Origin: Prorocentrum cordatum
Taxonomy: Eukaryota; Sar; Dinophyceae; Prorocentrales; Prorocentraceae
Assembly (NCBI GenBank): GCA_963575745.1
Contig: CAUYUJ010014611.1
Span: 152,501-216,500, forward strand
Length of the DNA: 64,000 bases
Direction of reading: 5' to 3'
Both the position numbers and the translations under genes were made by a program. Below the pieces are notes generated by a model. The model was not told the origin of the DNA, did no database searches, and worked only from the letters and a program-made list of their open reading frames with translations. Shown here in pieces: positions 1 to 12,000 of the stretch (its first letter is position 1; every line of letters starts with the position of its first letter).

Positions 1-423
1 GGAAGGGGGGGGAGAGGGGGAGGGGCTCTGCCAGAGCCACGGGCGCTCCGATCGTCAGAGAGCTGAGACGCTCGTACGAAATCAAAGACCGACACGCAGC
101 AACCTCCTCCAAGCCGGACGGGTCCTATGCTCGATGGTGTGCACTCTGACACGACAGGCTTGCGAGACCCGCGCGCACGCGGCGGCCTCGCCAGCAATGG
201 AGTCGACGCACGCATTGCCAAGCACAAGCCCAGATGGCATTCGTGGCTGAATATCATCGGCCCCCATCATGCGCGAAGGAACTTGCATCGCAACCATGCG
301 CGTGGGAGCTCGTCCGCTGGAAACCGGCAGTTCGCCGATCTCCCTCCAAATGTCAGACTCTGGACCCTCTGGTCTGGTGAAAAGCTCTGCATGCCACCCT
401 CTCGCGACCTCGTCGCAATCGGT

Positions 424-425
<2 letters not shown>

Positions 426-456
<31 letters not shown>
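426..456. repeat. (TA)n microsatellite
   Basis: Uninterrupted alternating TA, about 31 bases. Open frames that run across it only translate it as Tyr-Ile repeats and are not genes. Confidence 0.95.
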
Positions 457-459
<3 letters not shown>

Positions 460-594
460 CTCCTACGCTATTCCTGAGGGTCGCAGCCCCCTCCGAAGCA
501 CGGTCCGCGCATGCCCCGTGAAGGGCCCCATAAGAGAATCCACCGACCCTGTCGGCGTGTGGAGGACGCTCTTCCGTTCGTCGCCTTCGTCTTC

Positions 595-1255
595 ATGGGC
601 CCCGAATCGCCGAACGATCGGTCCAACCGTCGCCACTCCTTTCCCTTCCCCGGGCCCTCCCTGGGCTCTCCTCCTCAAGCGCGCCAGTCACAACGAAATT
701 GAACAAGGGATACCCCTTCCTTTTGATTCCTTTTCCGCCAGGGGGAGGGGGTCCCGACCCAGAAGGGGTCCTGGGACCCAAAACGCTTCGAACGCGGACC
801 AAGAAAAGCCGCAAGAAGCTTCCGAGCCGCCAAGCGAGCCCCGAATCGCCAAACGATCGGTTCGACCGTCGCCGCTCCTTTCCTTTCCCTGGGTCCTCCC
901 TGGGCTCTCCTCCTCAATCGCGCCAGTCACAACGAAATTGAACAACGTCGTAGTTGAGCCGACGGGAAACCCCTTCCCTTTGATTCCTGAGCCTGTGGGG
1001 GGGAGTCCCGACCCAGAATACCATCCCTCCCTGGCGATCCCTCCTTGGGCTCTCCTCCTCAATCGCGCCAGTCACAACGAAATTGAACGACATCGTAGTT
1101 GCGTCGAAGGAAAGCCCCTTCCCTTTGATCCCTTCCCCGCCGGGAGGGGGGGTACCTGGTCTGTGGGGTGGGGGGTCCCGACCCAGAATGCCATCCTTCC
1201 CTGGCGATCCCTCCCTGGGCTCTCCTCCTCAAGCGCGCCAGTCACAACACCTCTT
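595..1255. repeat. Tandem repeat with shared ~50-bp core
   Basis: The block beginning CCCCGAATCGCC near 599 recurs near 839, a spacing of about 240 bases. Its inner core, CTGGGCTCTCCTCCTCAA followed by GCGCCAGTCACAACGAAATT, recurs four times, near 660, 900, 1045 and 1218. Spacing between cores is irregular (about 140 to 240), so units have lost or gained internal sequence. The frames across it are proline/serine rich and change between units, so I do not call a gene. Confidence 0.8.
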
Positions 1256-1286
1256 CAGCTTATCCATCCATGCCCTTTGCCTCTGC

Positions 1287-1322
1287 CTCCTCCTCCTCCT
1301 CGTCCTCCTCCTCCTCCTCCCT
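1287..1322. repeat. (TCC)n microsatellite
   Basis: Imperfect CTC/TCC trinucleotide run next to the 3' end of the 595-1255 tandem block. Confidence 0.9.
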
Positions 1323-1559
1323 TGCCCCCACCTTTCTCCTCCCACTCCTTCTCCTCCGTCACGAAGCTCCTGCCAGTCATGAGACCTGTCTCATAACGCG
1401 CACCTATCGCACGATTGTCCCCGTGTGTGTTGGTACGCGCTCCTGCGCGCACCAACACACACGGCGGCCCATGAAAAAAGACACACGCCGACGACCCGCC
1501 ACCCCCCTCAGCAGGATGCAGTTCTCCGAACGGCGTCAACAACCATCCAGAAGGCTCCC

Positions 1560-1770
1560 ATAGTGGCCCAAGGGGCCCCAAAGAAAGCACCCCGGCAACA
1601 CAAGAAATCCCCAAAGCGGCCCAGGAGGGCCCCGAAACATCTCAGAAAACATCCTACAACACCCTCGGGTCACCACAAATGGCCCCCAGGAGGCCCAAAA
1701 AGGACTCCCAAAGCACCCCCAAGCGGCCCAAGCCGCCATCCACAGCGCACCAGCGCCCGAGATCCAATTG
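1560..1770. repeat. Degenerate GGCCCCAAGA-type repeat
   Basis: Loosely periodic phrases such as GGCCCCAAAGAAAGCACCCC, GGCCCAGGAGGGCCCC and GGCCCAAAAAGGACTCCC. The same loosely repeated phrase occurs at 36.0, 38.3, 42.6, 44.5, 46.3 and 60.85 kb. Frames across it give Pro/Lys/Arg-rich peptides with no stable product. Confidence 0.6.
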
Positions 1771-3224
1771 GTCGGCCAAAGATTTGTCCCCCGCCCTCTG
1801 CCTCCCATTCCCGTCGAGAGCCCAAGCCTCGAGGGTCGGGGGCACCGGCCGCAAGGCGTTCGCAATAGCTTAAGACGAGGGATTGAAACTGGACAACGAG
1901 GCGATCGCCAACCCAACGCGCCTAAGACGGGGATCGCGGGCGCAGTGCCCCCCCAAGGCACCCCCAGCAACGATGAGGGGCTGTCGGGGCGCGCCTCGGC
2001 CCCGACGCCCAGGGCCCAAGACCCCACCCATCCAGGTGGCCCCCAAAAATCTGGGGGCCCAAGGAGTAGAGATAAACTGCGCATCCACAAATATGGGAAA
2101 GGCCCCAGATTCAGCAACTGCACGTGGGAAGGGGTCGCTGGCCCCAGTATATCCAGAGACCCCGCATTTTTCCCGCATTCCCATCGGCGGCGCAGAAGCG
2201 CGTCAGACCCCAGCCCGCGCCGCTCGCACATGTCACCACCGGGAAGACCAGCTTCCCGAGGTCGAACTTCTGGCCAGACGCGCCCACTAGCCAGGGGCAC
2301 CAGCAACTCTGATAACTGTCGCCCCTTGCAAGCTGGCGAGCGATCTGAAATCGCGAGACGTAGTGGCTGTGTGTCGGCCCCGTTACCCAGGCTAGCCCTG
2401 CAGTGCAGATTGGCTGCGCCTCTCCACTGCTTGATCTCGCATGTCCGCTGCAGCTCGTCCAAGAATTGGATTGCCCTTACAAGCGCCTCGAGATCGCTGC
2501 TATGGAATAGCCGCAAATGTGCGTCGGAAGAACAATCATTTGGCGCATTCCAGTCCGCGGGCGAAATCGGCGACCACCCAGCTTCAAGCAGATAGAGAAT
2601 CACCGTGGCCGCGGGCCCGCGGGCGCGCCTGGCCTTCTGCCGCGCGGGAAGGGGCGCTGATGCGCAACAGCTCTGGGCTTGGCAAGCTCGATGGGCCGAT
2701 GGGGGCGAACTTCGGACGGCCGCGCCGCGAGCCACTGCGAGGCGCACTGCCGAAGGGGAAAGCAATCGGGGTCGCAGCCTGGCAAACGTAGGATTAATGC
2801 AGCGGTCAAACATCTGCCCCTTTTGGCTGGGCCATTTGCAGTTCCGTGGCGGCGTCGTTAAGCAGGCATCGCCGACCCAAATTGACCTTGCACGCGGTGC
2901 CCGTAGATTGCCGCTGCCTGCGGCGCCGCGCGCCTGGGCTTGGCCGGGGCCTGCCGACGGCGAGCAGCCTGCGAGAAGCGCCTGCGTCGGGCGCCAGACC
3001 GCCCTGCCCTCACAGACCGCCGCCGCGCTGCGGCGCGCCCGCGCCCCTTGCCGCCGCTGAAGTCGACGCCGAGGTGCGCCGCCTGAAGCGCTGCGCGTAG
3101 GCGATTGCCCTTTCGCCGCGAAGCACGCGCCGCCGCGGCGGCATCTTCGCGGCGAACATGCGATGGCACTCCTTTCGGCAAAACCCAGATGCAGCAGCTT
3201 GGACTCCTTCGCCGCGGCGATGCC

Positions 3225-4105
3225 ACCGCTGACCACGAATGATCTCACACGCTGCCTAGATCCAGCCACTCGCCGAGACATGTCGCCCATCAGGATGCGC
3301 TGTCCAAGAAAGGCGCGAGCCTCGCAGAGGCGCCAACACACTCCTGCAATGCTGCATTTTCCGAAGGGCGCGCCGCTCCTCGGGCCCAGCGCCACTGAGC
3401 GCGCCACCCAGAAGGGCTCCGACACTGAATCCACTTGCTCCAGCACCCGCGGAGTCAAACACTACTCCAGAAGAAGAATAATTAACTAGTGGGGGCTTCA
3501 GCCAAATCGCATTCGGCGAAGGGGGGTCGAATTCGATGGAGCCACAGAAGGAGGCGACGCCCCGGAGGATGCGGCCGCGAGGGATCTGAAGCCGCGCATG
3601 ATGATGCACTTCGTCCTCCAGAGCACGCATGAACGCCTCCCGCGAGCCGCTGTTCTTCACGATGGCCGCATCCCAATGGTCGGACTCCGCTTGGTCAATC
3701 AGCCGTTCTTGCGCTCGATCCCCGCTCGGTCTGCACCTTGCGCCATGCACCTTGCCAGCGCCATGAGAACTAGTCTTCAAAAAGCGCGAACATGTCGCGA
3801 GCAGCGTGGGCGCCTCCGTCTGGAAGGCGCTGGAAATCTACGGGGGGCATCTTAGTGCCGACGCCAGCCCGGGGTTTCATGCGAGTCAGGACCGCGCGAA
3901 CTTCACCGACGACGAGAGGGGCGAGCTGCTCGATCTCAGCGCTGGCGCAAATCCGCTCGCAGGACCTCCCTGCTAGCAACGTTGGGGCGCCACTTGGCAT
4001 GAGATTCCTCAACGTTTGTGATCGATAGTATCTCCGGGATGCGCCAGGACTAAAATGCTCGGGGATCTCGTGCAACTTGCCGAGCTCAGGCGCAGGACCC
4101 CCCAC
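3225..4105 (-). pseudogene. Reverse transcriptase remnant of LINE no. 1
   Basis: Three minus-strand frames tile this segment. The frame 4105-3770 carries VLTRMKPRAGVGTK and a region resembling the RT fingers (xxKPxTGxG). The frame 3780-3480 continues with WDAAIVKNSGSREAF and a RGVASFCGSIEFD phrase in the place where active copies have the first catalytic Asp segment. The next frame holds the palm box, here LMGDM at 3282-3290 where a YxDD is expected. Replacement of the first Asp of the box by Gly would abolish catalysis. Frameshifts confirm it is not expressed as a full enzyme. Confidence 0.5.
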
Positions 4106-4244
4106 TGCTCTTGCAGTAACTCCACGGGCGTCTATGCGCGAAAACCATTGCTGTCAGCCACGCATAACCAGCTGCTGCCTTGGCGCGCCCTCTCGGGCGC
4201 CCGAGACGGAGGCCCCCACCCACCCACGCACACACACACCCACA

Positions 4245-4362
<118 letters not shown>

Positions 4363-5559
4363 CCATCCCAAACTTGCGAGTCGATCGGTGTCTAGGTCGG
4401 CCAGCCTTCGCGCATCATTCAAGAACGCGCCCAAACTACCTGCGCCCGCCCCATCCAGCAGTCGGTCTGCCAGTCGAGCAACTGTCGCTGACAGATGAGC
4501 AAGTTGAGCAGCGCCAGTCTGACGACGGCGATGCCAGAGGCCCGCTGCGCCACTTTGCGTGCGCGAGACCGTCGCGTGGGCATGCCGCCCTTCAGCGGTC
4601 GCTATCCGACGCGATCAGCCTGCATGACTGCCGCAACCTTGAGCTCGCAAGCGGGGAGACTTGAGGTCGCGACTGTCGAATGCCGCGCGCTCCGCCTTCT
4701 CGACCCATCCAGCGAAAACGCCCAGCGCCCGTGGAACGCGCGGGCCGCCAGCAGCAAAAGCAAGCGACAGTCTGATAGGAGGCCAGACTTCGCGAGCAGC
4801 AAGAGAACGCCGAGGAGTTCGAGCCAGCGCGCCCACCCGCGAGAACGAGGGCACGTAGAAGGGCGGGAAATGGGCAGGAGAAGAAGCAGCACCAGCAGGG
4901 GTGGGGCTGCTATCTCACCCCCCAGAGGCCCGACGATCCTTGGGCGCATAGCTGCGGCGGACTCTGCAGCGCCCCCCTTGCTGTCTGACTGAGCTCCTCC
5001 ATGGGCCCGACTTCCCCGAGTTAGCTGCAGCTCCGACAGGGCAAGACACAACTCGTTAGCCCAGGGCCCCCCCTCCCCCTCGGGCCCGAATGCATAATCC
5101 AAGTCCTGGACATCAAGTCCGGAGTCGCAAACCGCGCCATCGACCTGTGGCAAAATCGACGAAGAGGGTTCGATAACACCAGAGTCCGACGCACAAGGGC
5201 AGGGCTCGCTGTGCATACCGTCTGCGAGAAGGTCTTCGCATTCGGCCCTGGCGCGCACGCGTGCTTCTCAAAATCACCTCGCTGATCGAGGCGCTCGACG
5301 CTGGACTTCGAACCTGCCGCTGCCGAGGCGGGCCAGCGAACCGCCTGAGGTCAACGCGTCGCTACAGCCAATGATCCCATCATGGGCTGGTCTCCAGCTC
5401 CTCGCAACTGCGCTCAGAACGGCGCGCGGGCCCATGGCCCCCGCATATTGGAAGTGCTCGATAATGCTCCAGATGCTGTGGGTGTCAAGACTTCTCCAAG
5501 AAATCAGGGTACCAGATATTCGACCGAGGTGGTTGATCAGTCTCTGCAACACCAGGGGA

Positions 5560-5900
5560 TGGGGACTTGCCTGCTCGGAACCTCCCCCACCTTCTACGCT
5601 TCGCAGAGCGAATCGAGGCGGACGCGCGGCACTTTGGAAACGCTCGCTCGGCAAAATTACCATACATCGGCACCCGCGTATTCATCGTCGCACGGTGGGG
5701 ATGCGCACCACGAAGGCTACGTTTGTCTCGGCATATGGCTCCAAAATGCTTTGAGCGTCGCTGGTTCGCTACAGCACTTGACTACTTCCAATCACTTGGA
5801 CATCGCGGTCACGCAGCGCGAGTCGCCAGCGACCTCAACTGGGAACAAAATTGCGACGGCCTGCTCGGATTGGGTCAAAGCGAGATTACACAGGACGGGG
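5560..5900 (+). pseudogene. APE-type endonuclease remnant of LINE no. 2
   Basis: In frame with 5567 the translation contains ALDYFQSLGHRGH followed by ASDLNWEQN (Asp codon at 5831). This fits the GDFN box of exonuclease-endonuclease-phosphatase nucleases, with Gly replaced by Ser and Phe by Leu. A second frame upstream (5382) contains APDAVGVK, a plausible counterpart of the N-terminal LQET segment. The product would nick target DNA to prime reverse transcription. Short length and the frame change make it non-functional; I cannot exclude chance similarity. Confidence 0.4.
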
Positions 5901-6596
5901 CGGCCCCAGTCACTGCGGCGGCGGGCGCGGCCCGCGGGCGCCCTCGCGCGGGGGGGGCCACAGGCTGCCCCACCTGTGTTCCTGGGGGCGAAGTTGTTTT
6001 CAGTTATTCCTCACCACGCCCTGGCACTTTACCAGCTGGACATCAATTTTGTCAAAATGCATCGCTATCGCCTGAAGCATACCGCGTCCATCTTACCATC
6101 CAAAGAGCCGACCCACGAGGAATTGCGCCAACTCAATGAGCTACCCGACCGAGAAGTTGGATCACCGTCAATTGGGCCACACGTCTCTATCATCACTCGC
6201 TGGTAATACTGGCACGAGAGAGCGGAGACAGCTATGACCTGGCGGTGGACAAAAGTTTTCTGGATCTGGCTCGCGGCCCCGAACGTCCGAAGGGAGCGAC
6301 GCCGACGCGGAGGCCTGTCGCGGCCCCAGCACGGCATGGGCCATATCAGAGCGCAGCGCAATCGACGTCTGCTACGATTACACCGCAGTTTCTGGTTGCA
6401 GCCGCGACAGGCCACGCCCAACACGGACGCACATACTACAAGACACTTTCGAACTTCGCCGCGGCCGCCTACGACGGCATCGCGGAGGCCAAGGCGGCGG
6501 GCAAGACGGTGGGCACACCTACCTACTCAGACGCATTGCGGTGGATCAGTTCGCCCATTACCAAGGAGAGCGTTCGTGGGAAGTGAAGATTGCTGA

Positions 6597-8024
6597 ATGG
6601 TCCTCGGAGGTGCTGTCAGCGGCTACGCCTGCGTTCAAGCCTGTCTTGGCCTCATCTACCTGCGGAGTCTCCGACGCGCGCGAGCAGCGGGAGGCGCGGC
6701 GGCGACCGCCGCCGAAGCCTCGCGACCCAGAAGGCTGTCTCGACAGGTGGCGACAACATGCTGCAGCTGCGCCTTCCCCAGACAAGCAAACCCGATGATT
6801 GAGCCCCGTCCGAGGCCGACTTCTCAGCGGCCGCCAAGTGCTTCGAGGGCTGCGCGGGATTGGATGGTCGGCCTTTTCAACGAGATGCGTATCTTGGACA
6901 ACATGCACATCGAATCCGTCGATGCGCGGTTTAATTTGAGGGTCGATGCGACCGCCCTACACGCGCGACATCGTGGATATCCACCTCAAGACGCGCTTCA
7001 ATATTTCCCCCCGGAGGATCGCTGGCATTCCGAAGGCGGACAAGGATGCGGGACATATCTCGATGGGCAGCGTTTTATTACGCACCTGGCTCTGGACGCT
7101 GGCAGCCGCTGCTCCGACGCCCCCGCTGAATCAACTGGTCAGCCGCATGCGTGTTTCCGTCGCCCACGACATCAACCAATGATTCCATGGTTGCGAGATG
7201 GGCACGAACTGATGCGAGTTGGAGACTTCAAAAGCTCCTGGCAATATCAATCGCGAGATTGCAGGTGTCAGCATGGAGGCGCCAAGGTAGCCAGCAGCCG
7301 CCCGTTCCACATGCACCGCCGTTCGGGCTGGGCCCAGGCGCCGCAGCGAGAACGGGGAGATCGCCAAGCCCATCATGAACCCATATCGCGGTCCACTGCA
7401 AGGGTGACTAACTACGATGCCCCCTCGGCGACGACGCGCGCGCTCGCCCCCTGGCAGCCGCGCGGCTCGCCAGGGCGTTTCATGGGCGACCGCTACTTGA
7501 TAGCATCATCGCCGGAGGCCCTCGAGGAAGGGCTCGAGGGCGCGAGAAAGTTCGACGCGGGCATCGGCTACAGCGAGAACGCAAAGGACAGGCAGACATG
7601 GTCTGATCAAGACGACCCTCCGCGAGAAGTTGAACACCTCGGAGTCTCGGCGCGCCCTGCCAACGCGAGGTGCGACATTGCACGTCGGCGGCGCTGGCGG
7701 AAGGTGATGACGGCCATTGCCATCTTGGGGTCAGTCCCTGGAAGCTGCGCGGCGCGTGCCCGCCTTGCTTTCGCCTGCGCGCGACCGTCATGGACGCGGG
7801 CTGCGCCCGCGCCCGCGCCGCCTCCTCGCGAGGCGATCAAGCTCCTGGCCAAGACGGTCTGGAGGGCGCAAACTACCTGGCGGCGCTTGGGGCGATGGTG
7901 GCGCCAGACCACGCGGCTGCATCCTTTTTTCTCACGTTCATTGCTTGCGTACGAGAAGTCGAGGGATGAACGTCTGATCTGGTCGTCCATCGTAGAATAT
8001 TCGACGCAGAGACGCGCTAAGTAG
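6597..8024 (+). pseudogene. Reverse transcriptase C-terminal part of LINE no. 2
   Basis: A 475-codon open frame. Residues from about 295 read FMGDRYLIASSPEALEEG (box codons 7479-7490), then KFDAGIGYSENAKDRQTW and VEHLGV. This is the usual LINE order: active-site box, then the EN..K.Q.W segment, then the H-L-G box. The C-terminal end has ARLAFACARPSWTRAAP and a Trp-rich LHPFFS phrase, matching the thumb and connection of dinoflagellate LINEs. The box has MGD instead of the catalytic DD, as in LINE no. 1. The first ~280 residues are low-complexity and probably not all genuine. The frame ends at a TAG. Confidence 0.55.
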
Positions 8025-9059
8025 TTGGGACTGGCATTCGTTCGTCTCCGAAGAAAGAGGAACTCTCGCGCAGGTGGACCCGCGCGACGACCGCAACGGG
8101 AACAACAGGTTCTGGACCGGTGCGGATAGGGCCCGGCACTTCTTGCGCGGCATCGCGCGGATCAGGCGAACGCAGTCAGCTGCCCGCAGTTGGAAAGATG
8201 CCGGGGAGGTCAACGACGTCGACGTCGAGGCACGCAGCGAAGTCTTTCGCTGTATGGTACCGCGGCATCGGTGGGAAGGAAGCACTGTCTGTCCACGCGT
8301 CACAGCGGCGCCGCCGCGTCCGAGACGAGGAGACAAACTGGGCGCAACTGTAAGTTCTGACGCTGCGTTACCTTCCATGAGACCCCCCGTGGTGGACTGC
8401 CCGCGCGTCGAGTCTCCGAGCGCGCCTGGCCACGCAGCGCGTGCCCCCACCTCAATTCTGGACGTCTCTTCCGAGAGTTCGGCCGATGGTAGGCGGATTG
8501 CGTTTGCGGCCGCGCTGGCAGCCAGAGACCGCTCCGGGATGCTGATCGCGCTGTGATCCATGGGCATTGGCGTGGCGAGAGCTCTGGTCTGGGCGAGATT
8601 ATTCATGGCGCCGCCCCTTTGCCTCAGTCGGGGGCCCGTCGTGGAGGCGTGTAACTGCCTCGCGTGGACCTACCCCGTTCTCAAGATGTTCCACTTCGCC
8701 ATTCTCTCGCCAGGTGAACGTAGTTATGGGTCAGTGCTCGCCTGTACTGCATGGCCTTTTGATTTTGCTCCTACCTGGGGCGCGCCGTCTGGCTCCCATC
8801 CCACGCGCGGTGCAGGCCATGACTGTGCGTGTCCTGATAGGCGAGAAGGGCCTGTGCTGTGCTGCGCGCGCGCCGCTAGACAGCGCTGCGCCAGGTACTG
8901 GACGGCGCTCGTCCGACATGGGAGGCTGTCTGTGGAAGAACCAAAGTGGGCCGCGACACTGCTCCAAATAACGCGTCGACCAGCAGGAGCGACTCTTGCG
9001 CATCATACATACTCCAAATGTGAGGATGTGGACAGACCAACTGCAACTAAAGTGTGATC
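8025..9059. other. No assignable gene
   Basis: Plus-strand frames 8074-8556 and 8560-9057 are open but I recognise nothing beyond possible LINE tail. No RNase H motif, repeat array or RNA gene is visible. Confidence 0.4.
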
Positions 9060-12000
9060 ATCGCCCATGTCGGATAGACCTTTGACTGTCCGCGTCTGTC
9101 GGTACTGACAAGACAGTAGGCCATAGACAAAGTGTGTGTGTAACGCGTATCACCACTTTCGCATTCTCACCTCTGGGTGCGCAACGGTCTGAGGCGTGCG
9201 AGATGCATCGTCAATGAGATCATCTTATATTCGCAATTGTACGCGCACATCTATTTGGTACTGGGCGACTGTCGGGATTGACCGTGCCTCAATCCTGGGG
9301 ATGCCTAATTGGGTTTCCATGCTGGATCTGTGTTCGACTGGTGCTGTCGTGTCCCGGGCGCAGTATGTGTGAGTGAGTAGGAGGTGTGCTCGCGGTGTAG
9401 AATTGGTCAAAATATGTTGGTGTCGTGTGTTGCTACAAGTATGAATCTAGTGGCACATATCCACGTGGGTCAGTAGGAACAGCCGGAGTTGGGCATCGCG
9501 CCAGATTCGCTGCCTTGCAGTTGGTGGTGATATGGCGCAGTGTTGTCAGGATGATGTAGCTGCGTTCTACTATCTCGGACGGATGCGTGTCGCATGTAAG
9601 GCAGTCGCATCTGCGGTTGTTGTGTCGTTGGTCTAGTGCCCTGTGCTAATTCTGGTCGGCACCATGTGGTCACGTAAGTAGCGTCGCGGGCTTTGCTGCC
9701 CATGGTCTTGGAGTACAAGTGTCTCAAGTTGGGTATGCTCCAGATGCCGCGTTGTGCTCGGTGCTCCTTGTGTGGTCAGCATGGTGGCTTGCGCGTTGGT
9801 GTGGTGCGCTACTGTCATAGTATTGTCGTGCGTGTAACCTACGGTTATTGCTGCGCGCCTTGTGTAATTGAGATGCAGGGCGGTGCTGAATGCCCCAGTA
9901 ATGGCCATTATGTAGGTCTCTGCTGAATCCAATCGTGTTGACATGGAATGTTCTAGTTACTGCTACGCCACCCTGTTTGATATCAGTGGCTCGTTCATGT
10001 GTGGCGTGCCTGTCTGCTAGGTCTGTAGTGTTTTTTTGCTCAGTCCTATGCTGATGCAAGTGTAGCGTTGCGTGGTGGGGTTGGTGTCCAGGTGGTGTTG
10101 TAAGTCTTACATGTGCCTCGAGTGCTTGGAAGAGGAGTAGTCTGTGCGATGGTTGTGTGTGTTGTTGTCTCGGGGTGGCGTCCTGTTCGGCGGGCAGCGC
10201 GACGTTGACAGGTCGTTGTTTTTGCTGTCGTCTGTAGCCTGCTGGTATGGCGACGGGTATTTTAGCGTCATGTCGTAGTCCTTTGCTGCGCTTGCCCTTG
10301 TTCTCCCAGTCCTCGTCCGCACGTGGTGATGCTACCCCGTTTGGCGGCATGTTGTCGACGCTCTGCATGTAGAATATGTAGCAGCCCAATACGTGGTACT
10401 TGATGTGAGTGGGTAGTCCTTGTCGCGCGTGGAATTGTTAGCTGCAGCTTAGGCATCGGAGGTTGGGGGGTGAGATCGCAATGGAACGGAGACCCCCAAC
10501 CAGGAAATCGTTTCGTTTCGTTCGTGTCGTGCGTGCGGGCGAGGCGAAGCTGATTGGGCGCGCGAGAGGAATGAACCCGCCGCTGCTAGGGCGAAATCTA
10601 AACAAATGATTATCCTCCGTCCTTCCGTCCGTCTGGCGGTGGCTCGCGGTGTCCCGCGGTGTCCCGTGGTGTCCCATGGTGTCCCATGGTGTCCCGTGGT
10701 GTCCGCAGATGCTAGGGCGAAGTCAAAACAAATGATTCTCCTCCGTCCGTCCGTCTGTCTAGCGGTGGCTCGCGGTGTCCCGCGGTGTCCCGCGGTGGCT
10801 CGCGGTGTCCCGCGGTGTCCCGTGGTGTCCGCCGTTGCTAGGGCGAAGTCAAGACAAATGATTATCCCCCGTCCGTCCGTCCGTCCGTCCGGCGGTGGCT
10901 CGCGGTGCCCCGCGGTGTCCCGTGGTGTCCCGTTGAACGAGATCGATAGTGAGATCGTTATGAGATCGATAGTGAGATCGATGTGGTGCCCCGGGGTGTC
11001 CCGTGGTGTCCCAAAAAATGAGATCGATTGTGAGATCGATAGTGAGATCGATGTGGTGCCCCGAGGTGTCCCTCGGTGCCCCGTGGTGTCCCAGAAAGTG
11101 AGATCGATAGTGAGATCGACAGGTGTCCCGTGGTGTCCCGTGGTGTAAGATCGATAGTGAGATCGATCAAGAGATCGATGTGGTGTCCCGAGGTGTCCCG
11201 TAGTGTCCCGTGATGTCCTATGCTGTCCCGTTGCGTGAGATCGATAGTGAGATCGATAGTGAGACCGATCGTGAGATCGAGAGGTGTCCCTCGGTGTCCC
11301 GTGGTGTCCCGTTGAGTGAGATCGATAGTGGGATCGATCAAGAGATCGATGTGGTGTCCCGAGGTGTCCCATGGTGTCCCGTGGTGTCCTATGCTGTCCC
11401 GTTGCGTGAGATCGATAGTGAGATCGATAGTGAGACCGGTAATGAGATCGAGAGGTGTCCCTCGGTGTCCCGTGGTGTCCCGTGGTGGCCCGTGGTGTCC
11501 CATGGTGTCCCGTGGTGTCCCGCTGAGTAAAATCGATAGTCAGATCGATAGTGAGATCGACAAGTGTCCAGTTGTGTCCCGTGGTGTCCCATGGTGTCCC
11601 GTTGAGTGAGATCGATAGTGAGATCGATTGAGTCGGATGTTGTTTCCCCCTCCCTCTCCCCCCCCACAACCTCCTTATCACCCGAAGGGTGGTGGTACAG
11701 GTATGCTCCTAAGTATGTTGTTGTGTACATCGTCTGCTTGAGGATGCCTAACTTTTGTGGTCTTGGAAGTGCGGCCGCACTCGTAGCATTTGAACGCTGT
11801 TGCTTGAGTCGGTGGGCCAGGTTGATGCGTTGCGTTGTCGTAGTCGATGTGTTGCATTCTATGTGTCCACAGCGCCGTGCTAAGTTGGCCGCTGAAAACA
11901 ATATGTCATACTTTCCTGACTTTGTTGACTCGGCTGCTGTACTGCATAGGTGCGTCATGTGCGTATTGGATCCATCGTTCGATGTTCCGGTGTCGCTGGG

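Larger units (their letters stand above)
5370..8024 (+). mobile_element. Decayed LINE no. 2 with endonuclease and RT
   Basis: Plus-strand frames give, in order, an endonuclease-like segment (5370-5900), a linker, and a reverse transcriptase with thumb (about 7150-8024). It lies head to head with LINE no. 1, so the two were inserted separately. Segments are in different frames, so the copy is degenerate, although the last 475 codons (6597-8024) are uninterrupted. The family is a non-LTR retrotransposon that targets DNA with an APE-like nuclease; that function is established for such elements, while the assignment here is by motif. Confidence 0.55.

Noticed and set aside
10449-11681. 410-codon minus-strand protein of TGHHGTPRD repeats
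   Set aside because: Pure translation of the satellite; copy B gives other frames because its unit lengths differ.
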